From a candidate division WOR-3 bacterium (GTDB lineage Bacteria > Hydrothermota > Tepidihabitantia > Tepidihabitantales > Tepidihabitantaceae), in NCBI GenBank assembly GCA_039801085.1, contig JBDRTY010000002.1:443339-507338 (forward strand): DNA of 64,000 nt, given 5' to 3'. Positions 52,223 to 60,875 of this stretch are shown piece after piece. The translations under genes were made by a program, and so were the position numbers. Positions within the stretch are counted from its first letter, which is position 1. Every line of letters begins with the position of its first letter. Below the pieces are notes generated by a model, which was not told where the DNA came from, ran no database searches, and was given only the letters and a program-made list of their open reading frames with translations.

Positions 52223-53268
52223 ACGGCCGGCTCCGGGTGGCACTGGCAGGCTGTGGTGTTCAGGCTCAGGTGGCGCTTCTCCCGGCACTGAAATCTCATC
52301 CGGCGGTTGACCTTGTGGCGCTGTGTGACTCTGATATCCGCAAGCTCCACACCCTCTGTGCCCGTTACAATGTCAAGCGGTATTACACCGATTTTGACCG
52401 GCTGAAGGATGAACCGGATATCAATGCCATTGTGATTGCGACCCCGAATTATCTTCACGCCCCGATGACCATTGCGGCGCTTGAAAGCGGGAAGGATGTG
52501 CTGTGCGAAATGCCGCTGGGAATGAATGCCGCTGAGGTCCGGGAGATGGTGACAACCGCCCGGCGGGAGCGGCGTCGTCTGATGCCCTGTCTGGTTACGA
52601 GATTGCGCATCGATGTCCAGACCGTCCGCGAATATGTGCTGCGCGGAGATCTGGGGCAGCTGTATTATGCGAAGACCGGGTGGCTCCGGGGCAGACGGCA
52701 GTGGTCACCGATGAGCTGGCAGCAGGAGTGGAATTTTGCGGGTGGAGGCGCATTTCTCAATCTGGGGAGCGCACTTCTGGATTCCGCCCTCTGGCTGGTG
52801 GCACCGGCAAAGCCGGTTTCCGTGATTGGTGTGGCAGGATCCCACCGCAAAAATCATCAGCGCGGACAGCAGGTTGTTGAGGATACCGCATTTGCCCTGC
52901 TGCGGTTTGATTCGGGATTGGTCATGACTCTGGAGGTGGGCTGGAGTCTGCTCCTGGAACGGGATTTTGTCTATTGTAATCTTTTCGGTACTCAGGGTGC
53001 AGCAGTGATAGACCCGCTGACAATAACCCGCGAGATCCATGGTCGGCTGGTCAATGTCACACCACCGGTGACGACTCGCGCCCCAGTGCGCCGGGCTTAT
53101 GAGCTGCTGATTAAAAACTGGGTGGAGTCGTTACTCAACGATGTCCCGCCCGAAATGGCAGTCGGAGATGCGCTCCTCATAAATCAGATTGCTGATGCAT
53201 TCTATCGGTCCAATGCGACTGGGGCCGAGGTGCGGCTGGAATCCGAGATCAGGGAGGGTTTGGATTGA
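52219..53268 (+). CDS. Gfo/Idh/MocA family oxidoreductase
   Basis: 349 residues. N-terminal Rossmann domain (VALAGCGVQAQVALLPALKS; the loop is GCGVQA), NYLHAPMTIAALESGKDVLCEMPLG with Met where Lys is common in EKP (CEMP), then a C-terminal alpha/beta domain (FAGGGAFLNLGSALLD; family norm is GGG..D.G.H.ID). The Lys of the EKP motif and the C-terminal His are both missing, so catalysis may differ or be lost. Substrate unknown. Overlaps purN by 4 bp. Confidence 0.82.
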   Translation: MNGRLRVALAGCGVQAQVALLPALKSHPAVDLVALCDSDIRKLHTLCARYNVKRYYTDFDRLKDEPDINAIVIATPNYLHAPMTIAALESGKDVLCEMPLGMNAAEVREMVTTARRERRRLMPCLVTRLRIDVQTVREYVLRGDLGQLYYAKTGWLRGRRQWSPMSWQQEWNFAGGGAFLNLGSALLDSALWLVAPAKPVSVIGVAGSHRKNHQRGQQVVEDTAFALLRFDSGLVMTLEVGWSLLLERDFVYCNLFGTQGAAVIDPLTITREIHGRLVNVTPPVTTRAPVRRAYELLIKNWVESLLNDVPPEMAVGDALLINQIADAFYRSNATGAEVRLESEIREGLD

Positions 53269-53292
53269 GCGGTCAACCGTCTGTTCGGGCAG

Positions 53293-54807
53293 ATGCCAGT
53301 CCGGGTTGCTAACTGGCGCCGTATCGTCCTGCTCTTTTTCGCCGGAGCGGGGCTGAGTCTGGCGTTTGCCCCTTTTCCGTTCCGGTTTCTTGCCTTTTTT
53401 GCCCTGGTGCCACTTTTCTGGGTGCTCGAGCGTTCCCGCCGGTCCTTTTTCTGGGGATGGCTTTTCGGTTTTTTTGCCGCAATGTTCCATCTGTGGTGGC
53501 TGTGGTTTCTTGTCGTGCCGGTAGAGCCGGTGACCCGGTTTCTGCTGAACATCGGTGTGGTTCTGCTTTTCGGCTATCTCGGGCTTTACTGGGGTGTAGT
53601 GGCAGTTGGGGTGCGGTGGTTCGGGCTCTGGAGTGCACCGTTCGTGGTGGTGTTGCTGGAGTTTCTGAAAACCAGAGGGCAGATCGGATTTCCCTGGGAT
53701 TTTCTGGGTTACACAATGACCCCCTGGCCTGTTTTCATTCAGATCGTCTCGGTGGGCGGGGTGTATCTGCTTTCGCTCTGGGTGGTGCTGGTGAATCTGC
53801 TGATTTACGGACTGCTTTTCCGTCCCCGGCGGTGGCAATATCTTGCCGGGCTGGTGGCAGTTTTTCTTGTTGTGGCCGGTTTCGGGCTGGTCCGGATGCG
53901 CCCCTGCCGCCACTGGTTTAATGTGGCAGTTGTTCAGCCGAATGTGTCACCGTTCGACAAGGGGGATCTGAATTCACGGCAGAGAATTCAGGAGGATCTT
54001 TTCCGGCTGAGCCGGCAGGCAGCAGAAGGGAAGCCGGCACTGTTAATTTTCCCGGAGACGGCAACGCTGGTAGACATCACCCATTCCACTGAGATGGGTC
54101 CGATGCTGCAGCGGCTGGTAGACTCCCTCGATCTGGAGATTTTTACCGGCACACCGGTCTACGATGACAGTCACCGTTCCTGGCACAACGGGGCGGTGCT
54201 GGTCCAGCCCCGGCAGCCGATTACTCAGCGGTATTACAAACTCCGGCTGGTACCGTTTTCTGAAAAGATTCCCTACAGCGATGAACTGCCGGTGATCCGG
54301 AAGCTGATTGGCACCGCAGATATGGGCAACTGGGATCGGGGCTGGGAATACACGGTCTTCCAATCCCGGGTCGGTTTGCTGTCCGGGCTGATCTGTTATG
54401 AGGCGATCTTTCCGGACCTCGCACGGGAGTTTGTGCACCGGGGGGCAAGGCTGCTTGTGGTGGTAACAAACGATGGCTGGTTTGGCAGGCTGCCCGGTGC
54501 CTATCAGCACGCTGAGCTGGCGGTAATGCGCACGGCCGAGAATGGAGTGCCGATGGTGCGCTCAGCAAATAACGGCATTTCGTTCATTGTTGATCCGTAT
54601 GGCCGGGTGCTGAAGCAGACCCGGCTGTTTGAGCAGACGGTGATTTCCGGCAGTGTGCCGCAGCCGCTCGGCCCGACCGTTTACCGGATTCTTGGGGACC
54701 GGGTGGTGCTTTTTTATTTGTTGACGCTGATCGCGGGTATTTTCGTCCGGCGCCGGTTCAGCGCAGATTTACGCCTAAGGCGACGGGCCGGGTACAGGTT
54801 TCGTTAG
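53293..54807 (+). CDS. lnt: Apolipoprotein N-acyltransferase
   Basis: 504 residues: five or six N-terminal transmembrane helices, a carbon-nitrogen hydrolase domain and one C-terminal helix. The triad is visible: Glu in LLIFPETATLV, Lys in YYKLRLVPFSEKIPY and Cys in LLSGLICYEAIFPDL. It N-acylates lipoproteins and so supports the presence of an outer membrane and the Lol-type pair. 3' end overlaps the convergent OB-fold gene by 50 bp. Confidence 0.94.
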   Translation: MPVRVANWRRIVLLFFAGAGLSLAFAPFPFRFLAFFALVPLFWVLERSRRSFFWGWLFGFFAAMFHLWWLWFLVVPVEPVTRFLLNIGVVLLFGYLGLYWGVVAVGVRWFGLWSAPFVVVLLEFLKTRGQIGFPWDFLGYTMTPWPVFIQIVSVGGVYLLSLWVVLVNLLIYGLLFRPRRWQYLAGLVAVFLVVAGFGLVRMRPCRHWFNVAVVQPNVSPFDKGDLNSRQRIQEDLFRLSRQAAEGKPALLIFPETATLVDITHSTEMGPMLQRLVDSLDLEIFTGTPVYDDSHRSWHNGAVLVQPRQPITQRYYKLRLVPFSEKIPYSDELPVIRKLIGTADMGNWDRGWEYTVFQSRVGLLSGLICYEAIFPDLAREFVHRGARLLVVVTNDGWFGRLPGAYQHAELAVMRTAENGVPMVRSANNGISFIVDPYGRVLKQTRLFEQTVISGSVPQPLGPTVYRILGDRVVLFYLLTLIAGIFVRRRFSADLRLRRRAGYRFR

Positions 54808-56398
54808 TGCCGTTGCTGGTGGCAGCGCGGATATTCAGCAGATAGATTCCGGCGGGCAGAGGACGGAGCCGGTCATCAGTGCCGTCCCATTTGAGATCAT
54901 AATAACCGCCGGGCGCATCTCTTAACAACTGGCGCACCCGCCGGCCTCGGAGGTCGTAAATTTCCACAGTCAGCCGGTAACCAGTGCGCGGTGAGTTAAA
55001 CTGCAGGGTCAGATACTGACCGTTTTCAGGCACAAACGGATTGGGGAAGATGGTGTCGATAGTCAGTTTTTCTGCCGGTTCAAAGGCAGCGGTCGTATCG
55101 ATGATGTCGGCGGCAAACCGGGGAAGCAGCTGATAACCGGTATTATAGGGTTCTTCGGAGTCATACTGGCCCACAATGCCGGTAATCCGCAGACGTCTGC
55201 CGGTGGTGAGCCAGTTTACCGGAATCCCGGTGTTATCGCCGATCCGGATTGCGATTGCCGGGGTTCCGTTCTTGATCGTCAGGTTCCAGCCGGAGCCGGA
55301 GCGCACTGGTGCCGCAACGACATCCCCGACTACCGTCAGCAAATTGCTTTCCATCGCTTCCGTGAGCGGGGTATTAAAGGGAAGGATGCGGGGCTGGACA
55401 GGCTGAGGCATACTATCAGTGACCCAGATTGCGCCATCGGCGATTTCTGTGAGCCCGTTGTACTCAGTGACTCTGCCGATGATGGCAAGTTCAGTGCCCA
55501 GCGAATCAAGGTAGCGGGACTGTTCAGCGGCAGTAGCGCAGTGGTAGATGTTGATGCCACGGGTCTGGTCCTGAACGTAAAGGCTGGTGTTAGTGCCGGT
55601 GGTAAATACCCGTGCCGGACCGGTGATCCGGCCTTGAACCCGGACCCACTGATTGAGGAGCTGGGGGGTGACGCCATCCGGACCGGGCGACTGGACCTGA
55701 GCAATGGTAAAAAGAGGAACACTTTCTGCCGAGCGGGAGAAGTCGGTGCGGAACCGGGGCAGCAGCTGATAGCCGGTGAGCGGCTGGGTGGTATCACCGG
55801 TATACTGACTCTTGATGGCGATGAGGGTGAAGGTGTCCGGATAGCATATGAAGCCGGGCAGAGGGGTTTCAGCATCGATCCAGACCTGAGTGGTGCCTGT
55901 TGAGTCCTCCAGGATGTAATTGGTGCTGGCTTGGAGGAAAAGGCTGCTGATGCGGACACCGGGGATCTTCACTAGTTCACCTTCATAAAGTTCGCGGTTG
56001 ATTTCGCGGCAGGTGAGGAGTCTCGGTTCAGGCAGGGGGCGGTTTTTTGCCAGAACGGTGATTGTGGCGTTGGTGAGCTCGGTTTTGCCCCGGTACCAGT
56101 CGATCCGTCCGTTTACGAGCACGCTGTCTCCGAGATCGGCATTCTGGAATGTGAAGCTGAAGACATTGATGCCGGCACTGGTGTCCTGAATATAGATGTC
56201 CGTGTAACGGGTGTCAAAAAGTGAGTCGGGGGCGGTGACAATACCGGTGAGAGTGGCTACCTGTCCACGGCGGTCGGGCTTGCCGTCGCCGTCCACATCC
56301 TCAATTGCCCAGCGAATTGGTACCGGCTGGGCGTAAAGGGTGAGGGTAATCAGAACAGCGCCAGTAAACGTTAATCTGACGATTTGATGGCGGGTCAT
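54758..56398 (-). CDS. Secreted protein with tandem OB-like domains and sorting tail
   Basis: 546 residues. Signal peptide (LTFTGAVLITLTLYAQP), then about four repeats of an OB/YhcR-like unit, each with a VxGxV strand and a YIQD/YVQD strand (TLTGIVTAPDSLFDTRYTDI, VRVQGRITGPARVFTTGTNT, LTVVGDVVAAPVRSGSGWNL). A FlgD-like tail follows (IFPNPFVPENGQYLTLQF, LPAGIYLLNIRAATSNG). The start has DVDGDGKPDRRGQVAT, a calcium-type loop. Such OB units often sit beside secreted nucleases, but no nuclease domain is present. Stop of the ATG overlaps the upstream lipoprotein gene by 4 bp. Confidence 0.75.
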   Translation of the reverse strand: MTRHQIVRLTFTGAVLITLTLYAQPVPIRWAIEDVDGDGKPDRRGQVATLTGIVTAPDSLFDTRYTDIYIQDTSAGINVFSFTFQNADLGDSVLVNGRIDWYRGKTELTNATITVLAKNRPLPEPRLLTCREINRELYEGELVKIPGVRISSLFLQASTNYILEDSTGTTQVWIDAETPLPGFICYPDTFTLIAIKSQYTGDTTQPLTGYQLLPRFRTDFSRSAESVPLFTIAQVQSPGPDGVTPQLLNQWVRVQGRITGPARVFTTGTNTSLYVQDQTRGINIYHCATAAEQSRYLDSLGTELAIIGRVTEYNGLTEIADGAIWVTDSMPQPVQPRILPFNTPLTEAMESNLLTVVGDVVAAPVRSGSGWNLTIKNGTPAIAIRIGDNTGIPVNWLTTGRRLRITGIVGQYDSEEPYNTGYQLLPRFAADIIDTTAAFEPAEKLTIDTIFPNPFVPENGQYLTLQFNSPRTGYRLTVEIYDLRGRRVRQLLRDAPGGYYDLKWDGTDDRLRPLPAGIYLLNIRAATSNGTNETCTRPVALGVNLR

Positions 56399-57651
56399 TT
56401 TCTGTTTGCCCCGGTGATCTGCCGGGCAGCTTCGTCAAGTACTGTCTGGGCATCGGTTCCGGTGCGGATGATTTTCTCCAAGGCGTCACCGAGAATCCTT
56501 CTGCCGGCAAACCAGATTTCAGTTTTCGGTTCAAATGCGAGGTAGTCCAGCTGTTTCAGGGCAAGTTCCAGTCCGGGAAGTTCAGCCATTAATTTCCGAT
56601 ATTCGGGGTGCGCAAGCGCACTGCGTCGCACCGGTACATAGCCAGTCCGGACTGCCCATTTTGCCTGCTGCTCCGGCTCGACAAACCATTTGACAAACCT
56701 CCAGGCGGCGGCGAGCTGTTCTAGGGTTCCGGTGCGGAAGATGCCGATGTTGGTGCCATAGCCGATTACTGCGGGTCGGCCTTCAATAGGCAGAGGCGCA
56801 ATACCAAGCCGGAAGGTCAGGTTCGGTTTGAGAAAGGCGTAGGAGACCGAGGTGGACTGAATGCAGGCGATCCTGCCAGCAAGAAAGTCGTTCTGGGGTT
56901 CGTAGCCGGCACCGTAGTAGACACTGGAGTCTTCGTTGACCAGTGCAGCCAGAAACCGGGCAGCATACACCCCGGCCCGGGAGTTAAATTCAGGCATGCC
57001 GGTGCTTTCATTGAGAAACCTGCCACCCTGCTGGAGGAGTAGAGTGCCGAAAACTCCTTCGTTGACAATGCCGGCACTACCGTATCTCCCGGTCTCACGG
57101 CTGGTCAGGTGTCTGAGCATGGTCCGGAGTTCAGTCCAGGTTTGGGGAAACTGCTCATAGCCGGCCTGTTTGAGCTGCTCAATGTTGTAGAAAAAGACCG
57201 GGATTGATTTGTTGAAGGGCAGGGTCACCAGCCGGTCGTTCCAGGTGTTGTTCTCTATGAATGCAGGGAAGAAATCGGCGAGCTCCTCTGGTGTCAGACC
57301 GTCAGCGGTATGGATGAGTGAATCCGCGGGCACCAGTTTGTTCAGTGCATAGAACTGGCTCGTCCAGGATTCATACATCTGAGCCAGATTGGGAGGGGCG
57401 TTGACCTGAACAGCACCCATCAGCTTCTGGGAAAGGCTGGAGTAGTTTGCCATTGATACCGGTTGAATGTCAATTTCCGGATGCTGAGTTTCGAATTCCT
57501 GAATCATTGCCTCCAGTGCATCTCCGAGCGGTCCGCCCATCGCATGCCAGAAGGTTACAATGATTTTTCTGCCCGCGGCCGGCTGCTTCTGGCGGTCACC
57601 ACAGCCGGTTATGAAAATAAAAGCAAGTATGAGCAGGAGGTAGCGGTCCAT
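56395..57651 (-). CDS. Extracellular solute-binding lipoprotein (family 1, sugar type)
   Basis: 418 residues. Lipobox in LAFIFITGCGD (Cys about residue 17), then a MalE/UgpB-like fold: IIVTFWHAMGGPLGDALEAM, FETQHPEIDIQPVSMANYSS, IAPLPIEGRPAVIGYGTNIG. The UgpB pattern suggests glycerol-phosphate or sugar binding. No permease or ATPase genes adjoin. ATG 57651 is chosen over GTG 57657 because the -10 box ends 7 nt before the ATG. Confidence 0.85.
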   Translation of the reverse strand: MDRYLLLILAFIFITGCGDRQKQPAAGRKIIVTFWHAMGGPLGDALEAMIQEFETQHPEIDIQPVSMANYSSLSQKLMGAVQVNAPPNLAQMYESWTSQFYALNKLVPADSLIHTADGLTPEELADFFPAFIENNTWNDRLVTLPFNKSIPVFFYNIEQLKQAGYEQFPQTWTELRTMLRHLTSRETGRYGSAGIVNEGVFGTLLLQQGGRFLNESTGMPEFNSRAGVYAARFLAALVNEDSSVYYGAGYEPQNDFLAGRIACIQSTSVSYAFLKPNLTFRLGIAPLPIEGRPAVIGYGTNIGIFRTGTLEQLAAAWRFVKWFVEPEQQAKWAVRTGYVPVRRSALAHPEYRKLMAELPGLELALKQLDYLAFEPKTEIWFAGRRILGDALEKIIRTGTDAQTVLDEAARQITGANRK

Positions 57652-57658
57652 CAGCACA

Positions 57659-57686
57659 ATTTTATTTGCCTGAATGTATCAGTCAA
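57659..57686 (-). promoter_or_regulatory. Promoter of the solute-binding lipoprotein operon
   Basis: Minus strand TTGACT (57686-57681), 16-bp spacer, TAAAAT (57664-57659), 7 nt to the ATG at 57651. Confidence 0.65.
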
Positions 57687-57983
57687 ATCATACCGGATGA
57701 ACGCACACGAGACAGGCAGGAATTTTTTCCTGAGGCTGGGCTTACCGGAGTGCTGCCGGAGCGGTCAAGCGGTCTTGTTATGGCAGAGAACGGCATATGA
57801 CCGTAAATGTCTTCTCTCTCGGGTACATTATTTCAAGTAATTGAGATTAGAAGTCTTAAGCATACCGGTACCGGTTAAATTGACACGTTAAAAAGCCCTG
57901 CAGGCAGGCTCTAATTTTATGACGGGGAAAACTGTCAGGTGGGAGAAATTCTGCGATTAAGGCATATTGTGTTCTCTTAATTC
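57687..57983. other. Non-coding spacer between divergent promoters
   Basis: About 300 bp with no credible gene or RNA. It separates the lipoprotein promoter from the trpS promoter. Confidence 0.45.
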
Positions 57984-58011
57984 TTGACCCTGTTTCTGTT
58001 CTCCGTATAAT
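57984..58011 (+). promoter_or_regulatory. trpS promoter
   Basis: TTGACC (57984-57989), 16-bp spacer, TATAAT (58006-58011), 7 nt to the ATG at 58019. The best example in the window of a perfect -10 placed for a leaderless message. Confidence 0.75.
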
Positions 58012-58018
58012 CGGATAA

Positions 58019-59026
58019 ATGGAAAGAAAACGTATTCTCACTGGTGACCGTCCCACCGGTCCATTGCATCTGGGGCATTATGTCGGCTCAGTTGCTAACC
58101 GGGTGCAGCTTCAGGATCAGTATGATACCTTCATTATCATTGCCGATATTCAGGCACTGACCACCAATTTTGATCAGCCGGAGCGGTTGCGTCAGGATGT
58201 GCTGAATGTAGCAATGGACAATATCGCCTGCGGCGTTGATCCCGAGAAGGCGACTATTTTTGTTCAGTCCATGGTACCGGCAATTGCCGAACTGACTGTT
58301 ATTTTTGCCAACCTGGTTACCGTGCAGCAGCTTTTACATAATCCGACAATCAAGACCGAGGCACGGCAGTATAATTTTGAGGAATCCATGCCCTACGGGT
58401 TTCTGGGGTATCCGGTAAGTCAGGCGGCAGATATTCTGTTCTGCCGGGCGCACCTGGTGCCGGTTGGAGAGGATCAGGCACCGCATATTGAGCTGACCAG
58501 AAAGATTGCGCGCAAGTTCAATGCAATTTATGCGCCGGTATTTCCTGAGCCGGAGCAGATTCTCAATCCCCGGCTGATCGGACTGGATGGCAATGCGAAG
58601 ATGTCCAAAAGTCTGGGCAACGCAATTTATCTTTCGGATACCCCGGCTGAGGTGAAGCGGAAGGTGGGAACGGCGGTGACCGATCCGGCACGGATTCACC
58701 CGACCGATCCGGGTCATCCGGAGGTGTGTGTTGTCTATGCCTATCATCAGACATTTAATCGAGATGAGGTGTCTGAGATTGAAGCACGATGCCGGGCAGG
58801 AAAGATCGGCTGTGTCCCGTGTAAAGGGCGTTTGACCGAGGTGCTGATCCGGTTTCTGGAGCCGATCCGGGAGCGCCGGGCAGAACTGGAGAAAAATCCG
58901 GATCTGGTCTGGGACATCCTGCAGAACGGAACCGCTCGTGCCCGGGCTGAAGGTGAGAGGACAATGGCGTTAGTCCGGGAGGCGGTGAAGATTAACTTTT
59001 TTCCGATGTCGGGAAAAGACAGATAA
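58019..59026 (+). CDS. trpS: Tryptophan-tRNA ligase
   Basis: 335 residues, class I. HIGH-type motif in TGDRPTGPLHLGHYVGSV and KMSKS in GNAKMSKSLGNAI; VGEDQAPHIELTRKIARKFN is typical of bacterial TrpRS. Full length. Followed after 4 bp by ispD. Confidence 0.96.
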   Translation: MERKRILTGDRPTGPLHLGHYVGSVANRVQLQDQYDTFIIIADIQALTTNFDQPERLRQDVLNVAMDNIACGVDPEKATIFVQSMVPAIAELTVIFANLVTVQQLLHNPTIKTEARQYNFEESMPYGFLGYPVSQAADILFCRAHLVPVGEDQAPHIELTRKIARKFNAIYAPVFPEPEQILNPRLIGLDGNAKMSKSLGNAIYLSDTPAEVKRKVGTAVTDPARIHPTDPGHPEVCVVYAYHQTFNRDEVSEIEARCRAGKIGCVPCKGRLTEVLIRFLEPIRERRAELEKNPDLVWDILQNGTARARAEGERTMALVREAVKINFFPMSGKDR

Positions 59027-59030
59027 CAAG

Positions 59031-59708
59031 GTGGTCAAGAGCGGAGAGTCCGGCTACGGAATTATTTTAGCCTCAGGCCGGGGCAGGAGATTCGGCGGGT
59101 TGAAACAGTTCGCAATGCTCCGGGGACAGCCGCTCATTTATTACAGTCTGCAGACGTTTGAGCGCTGTCCGGCAATCCGAGGGTATGTCGTAGTTACCAA
59201 TCCAAGTAAAATCAGGCAGGTACGGAAAATGGTAGCGGTGCTGCGGTTAAGAAAAGTAATTGATGTGGTTTGTGGGGGGAGAGAGCGGATGGACTCGGTG
59301 ATGCTGGGATTGGCAGTGCTGCCGGGGGATGGATATGTAGCGGTTCATGATGCGGCACGGCCGTTGATTACCGTTCCAATGCTGACGCTGGGGTTGAAAG
59401 CGGTGCGCAAAACCGGTGCGGTTGCCTTTGGTGTGCCAGTAACTGACACGATTAAAGAGGTGATAGAAGACAGGATTGTGCGCACCGTTGACCGCTCCGG
59501 TCTGGTGGCAATTCAGACACCTCAGTTCTTTGATCTGGGGATTTTGCGCCGGGGATATGCGAAAGGCAGCAATCAGGGAATGCTGATAACCGATGACTGT
59601 CAGGCGGTGGAACTGCTGGGACTTTCTCCTGCTGTGATCATCAACACCAGGCCGAATCTGAAGGTGACCTATCCTGAGGACCTGCGACTGTGTGAAGCAC
59701 TGTTATGA
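59031..59708 (+). CDS. ispD: 2-C-methyl-D-erythritol 4-phosphate cytidylyltransferase
   Basis: 225 residues. Nucleotide-binding loop IILASGRGRRFGGLKQFAML, active-site VAVHDAARPLI and VPVTDTIKEV. Third step of the MEP isoprenoid route. GTG start (VVKSGESGYG). Overlaps dxr by 4 bp; dxr catalyses the preceding step. Confidence 0.94.
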   Translation: MVKSGESGYGIILASGRGRRFGGLKQFAMLRGQPLIYYSLQTFERCPAIRGYVVVTNPSKIRQVRKMVAVLRLRKVIDVVCGGRERMDSVMLGLAVLPGDGYVAVHDAARPLITVPMLTLGLKAVRKTGAVAFGVPVTDTIKEVIEDRIVRTVDRSGLVAIQTPQFFDLGILRRGYAKGSNQGMLITDDCQAVELLGLSPAVIINTRPNLKVTYPEDLRLCEALL

Positions 59709-60865
59709 GGAGAACAAAAATTGCAGTTTTCGGTTCCACCGGTTCGGTGGGGAAATCAGCGCTGGCAGTAATTGAACACCTTTCGGACCGGTTTCAACTG
59801 GCAGCGATTGCTGCCCATCAGGCAGTGTCGGAAATCTGCTTTCAGGCGGAGCGGTATCAGCCCGGTTTTGTGCTTCTCAGTGATGTGCAGGCGGCCGAAC
59901 GGGTAAAATCAAGGTTGGGGAGGCGTTTCCGCGTGCTGGGTGGCATGCGGGCGCTGGAGCAGTTTGCGGGCAGTGATGAGATCGATACGCTGGTGATGGC
60001 AATGTCCGGGACCGGAGGGCTCGGCGCGGTGCTGGCAGCTTTGCGTCAGGGTAAAAAGGTGGCTCTGGCAAGCAAGGAGTTACTCGTTGTTTACGGTGAA
60101 CCGTTGATGAGATTTTCCCGGCGTTATCACGGCACAGTACTGCCGGTTGACTCCGAACTGGCTGGCATTCATCAGTGTCTTGAGGGACGAGATGTTTCTG
60201 AGGTCCGCCGCGTCATTCTCACCGCTTCGGGCGGGCCGTTCCGCCGGACCGGACCGCCGGCAGATGCCCGGGTGCGGCAGGTGCTGCGTCACCCGGTTTG
60301 GAAAATGGGTAAGAAAATTACCGTTGATTCGGCGACACTGATGAACAAAGGGCTGGAGGTGATCGAGACTGTCCGGCTTTTCGGGTTCAGTCCGGACCAG
60401 GTGACAGCGGTGATTCATCCGGAATCAGTAGTGCATGCACTGGTTGAATTCCGGGACGGTTCGTTTCTGGCTCAGCTGTCAGTGCCGGATATGCGACTGC
60501 CAATTCAATACTGCCTGACCTGGCCGGAACGGCAGAATTCGCTTGTCCAGTTTCTGGATATCGAACAGGGGATGAAACTGCACTTTCTGCCGGTTGATCA
60601 GGCGCGATTTCCCTGCGTTCAGCTGGCATACCGGGCACTGGCTGCCGGCAGCAGCGGAACCTGTGCGCTTAATGCTGCTAATGATGTTGCGGTAGAAGCG
60701 TTTCTTCAGGGGCAGATTGCCTTCGGGGAAATCCCGGGTATAATCAGAAAGACATTAGCGCAGTTTACTGGCGAGAAAAAAAGAAAGAGGTTTTCTATTT
60801 CCCTCCTGCAGCAGCTGGAACGGCGGGCAGGAGAGTTCGCCCGCAAACTGATCGGAATTAACTGA
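59705..60865 (+). CDS. dxr: 1-deoxy-D-xylulose 5-phosphate reductoisomerase
   Basis: 386 residues. NADPH loop FGSTGSVGKSAL, ALASKELLV, metal/substrate motifs PVDSELAGIHQC and LTASGGPFRRT, then MNKGLEVIE and IHPESVVHALVEF. Second step of the MEP route. Coupled to ispD upstream and 10 bp from rseP downstream, a common grouping. Confidence 0.96.
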   Translation: MRRTKIAVFGSTGSVGKSALAVIEHLSDRFQLAAIAAHQAVSEICFQAERYQPGFVLLSDVQAAERVKSRLGRRFRVLGGMRALEQFAGSDEIDTLVMAMSGTGGLGAVLAALRQGKKVALASKELLVVYGEPLMRFSRRYHGTVLPVDSELAGIHQCLEGRDVSEVRRVILTASGGPFRRTGPPADARVRQVLRHPVWKMGKKITVDSATLMNKGLEVIETVRLFGFSPDQVTAVIHPESVVHALVEFRDGSFLAQLSVPDMRLPIQYCLTWPERQNSLVQFLDIEQGMKLHFLPVDQARFPCVQLAYRALAAGSSGTCALNAANDVAVEAFLQGQIAFGEIPGIIRKTLAQFTGEKKRKRFSISLLQQLERRAGEFARKLIGIN

Positions 60866-60875
60866 AAGGAAGGAG

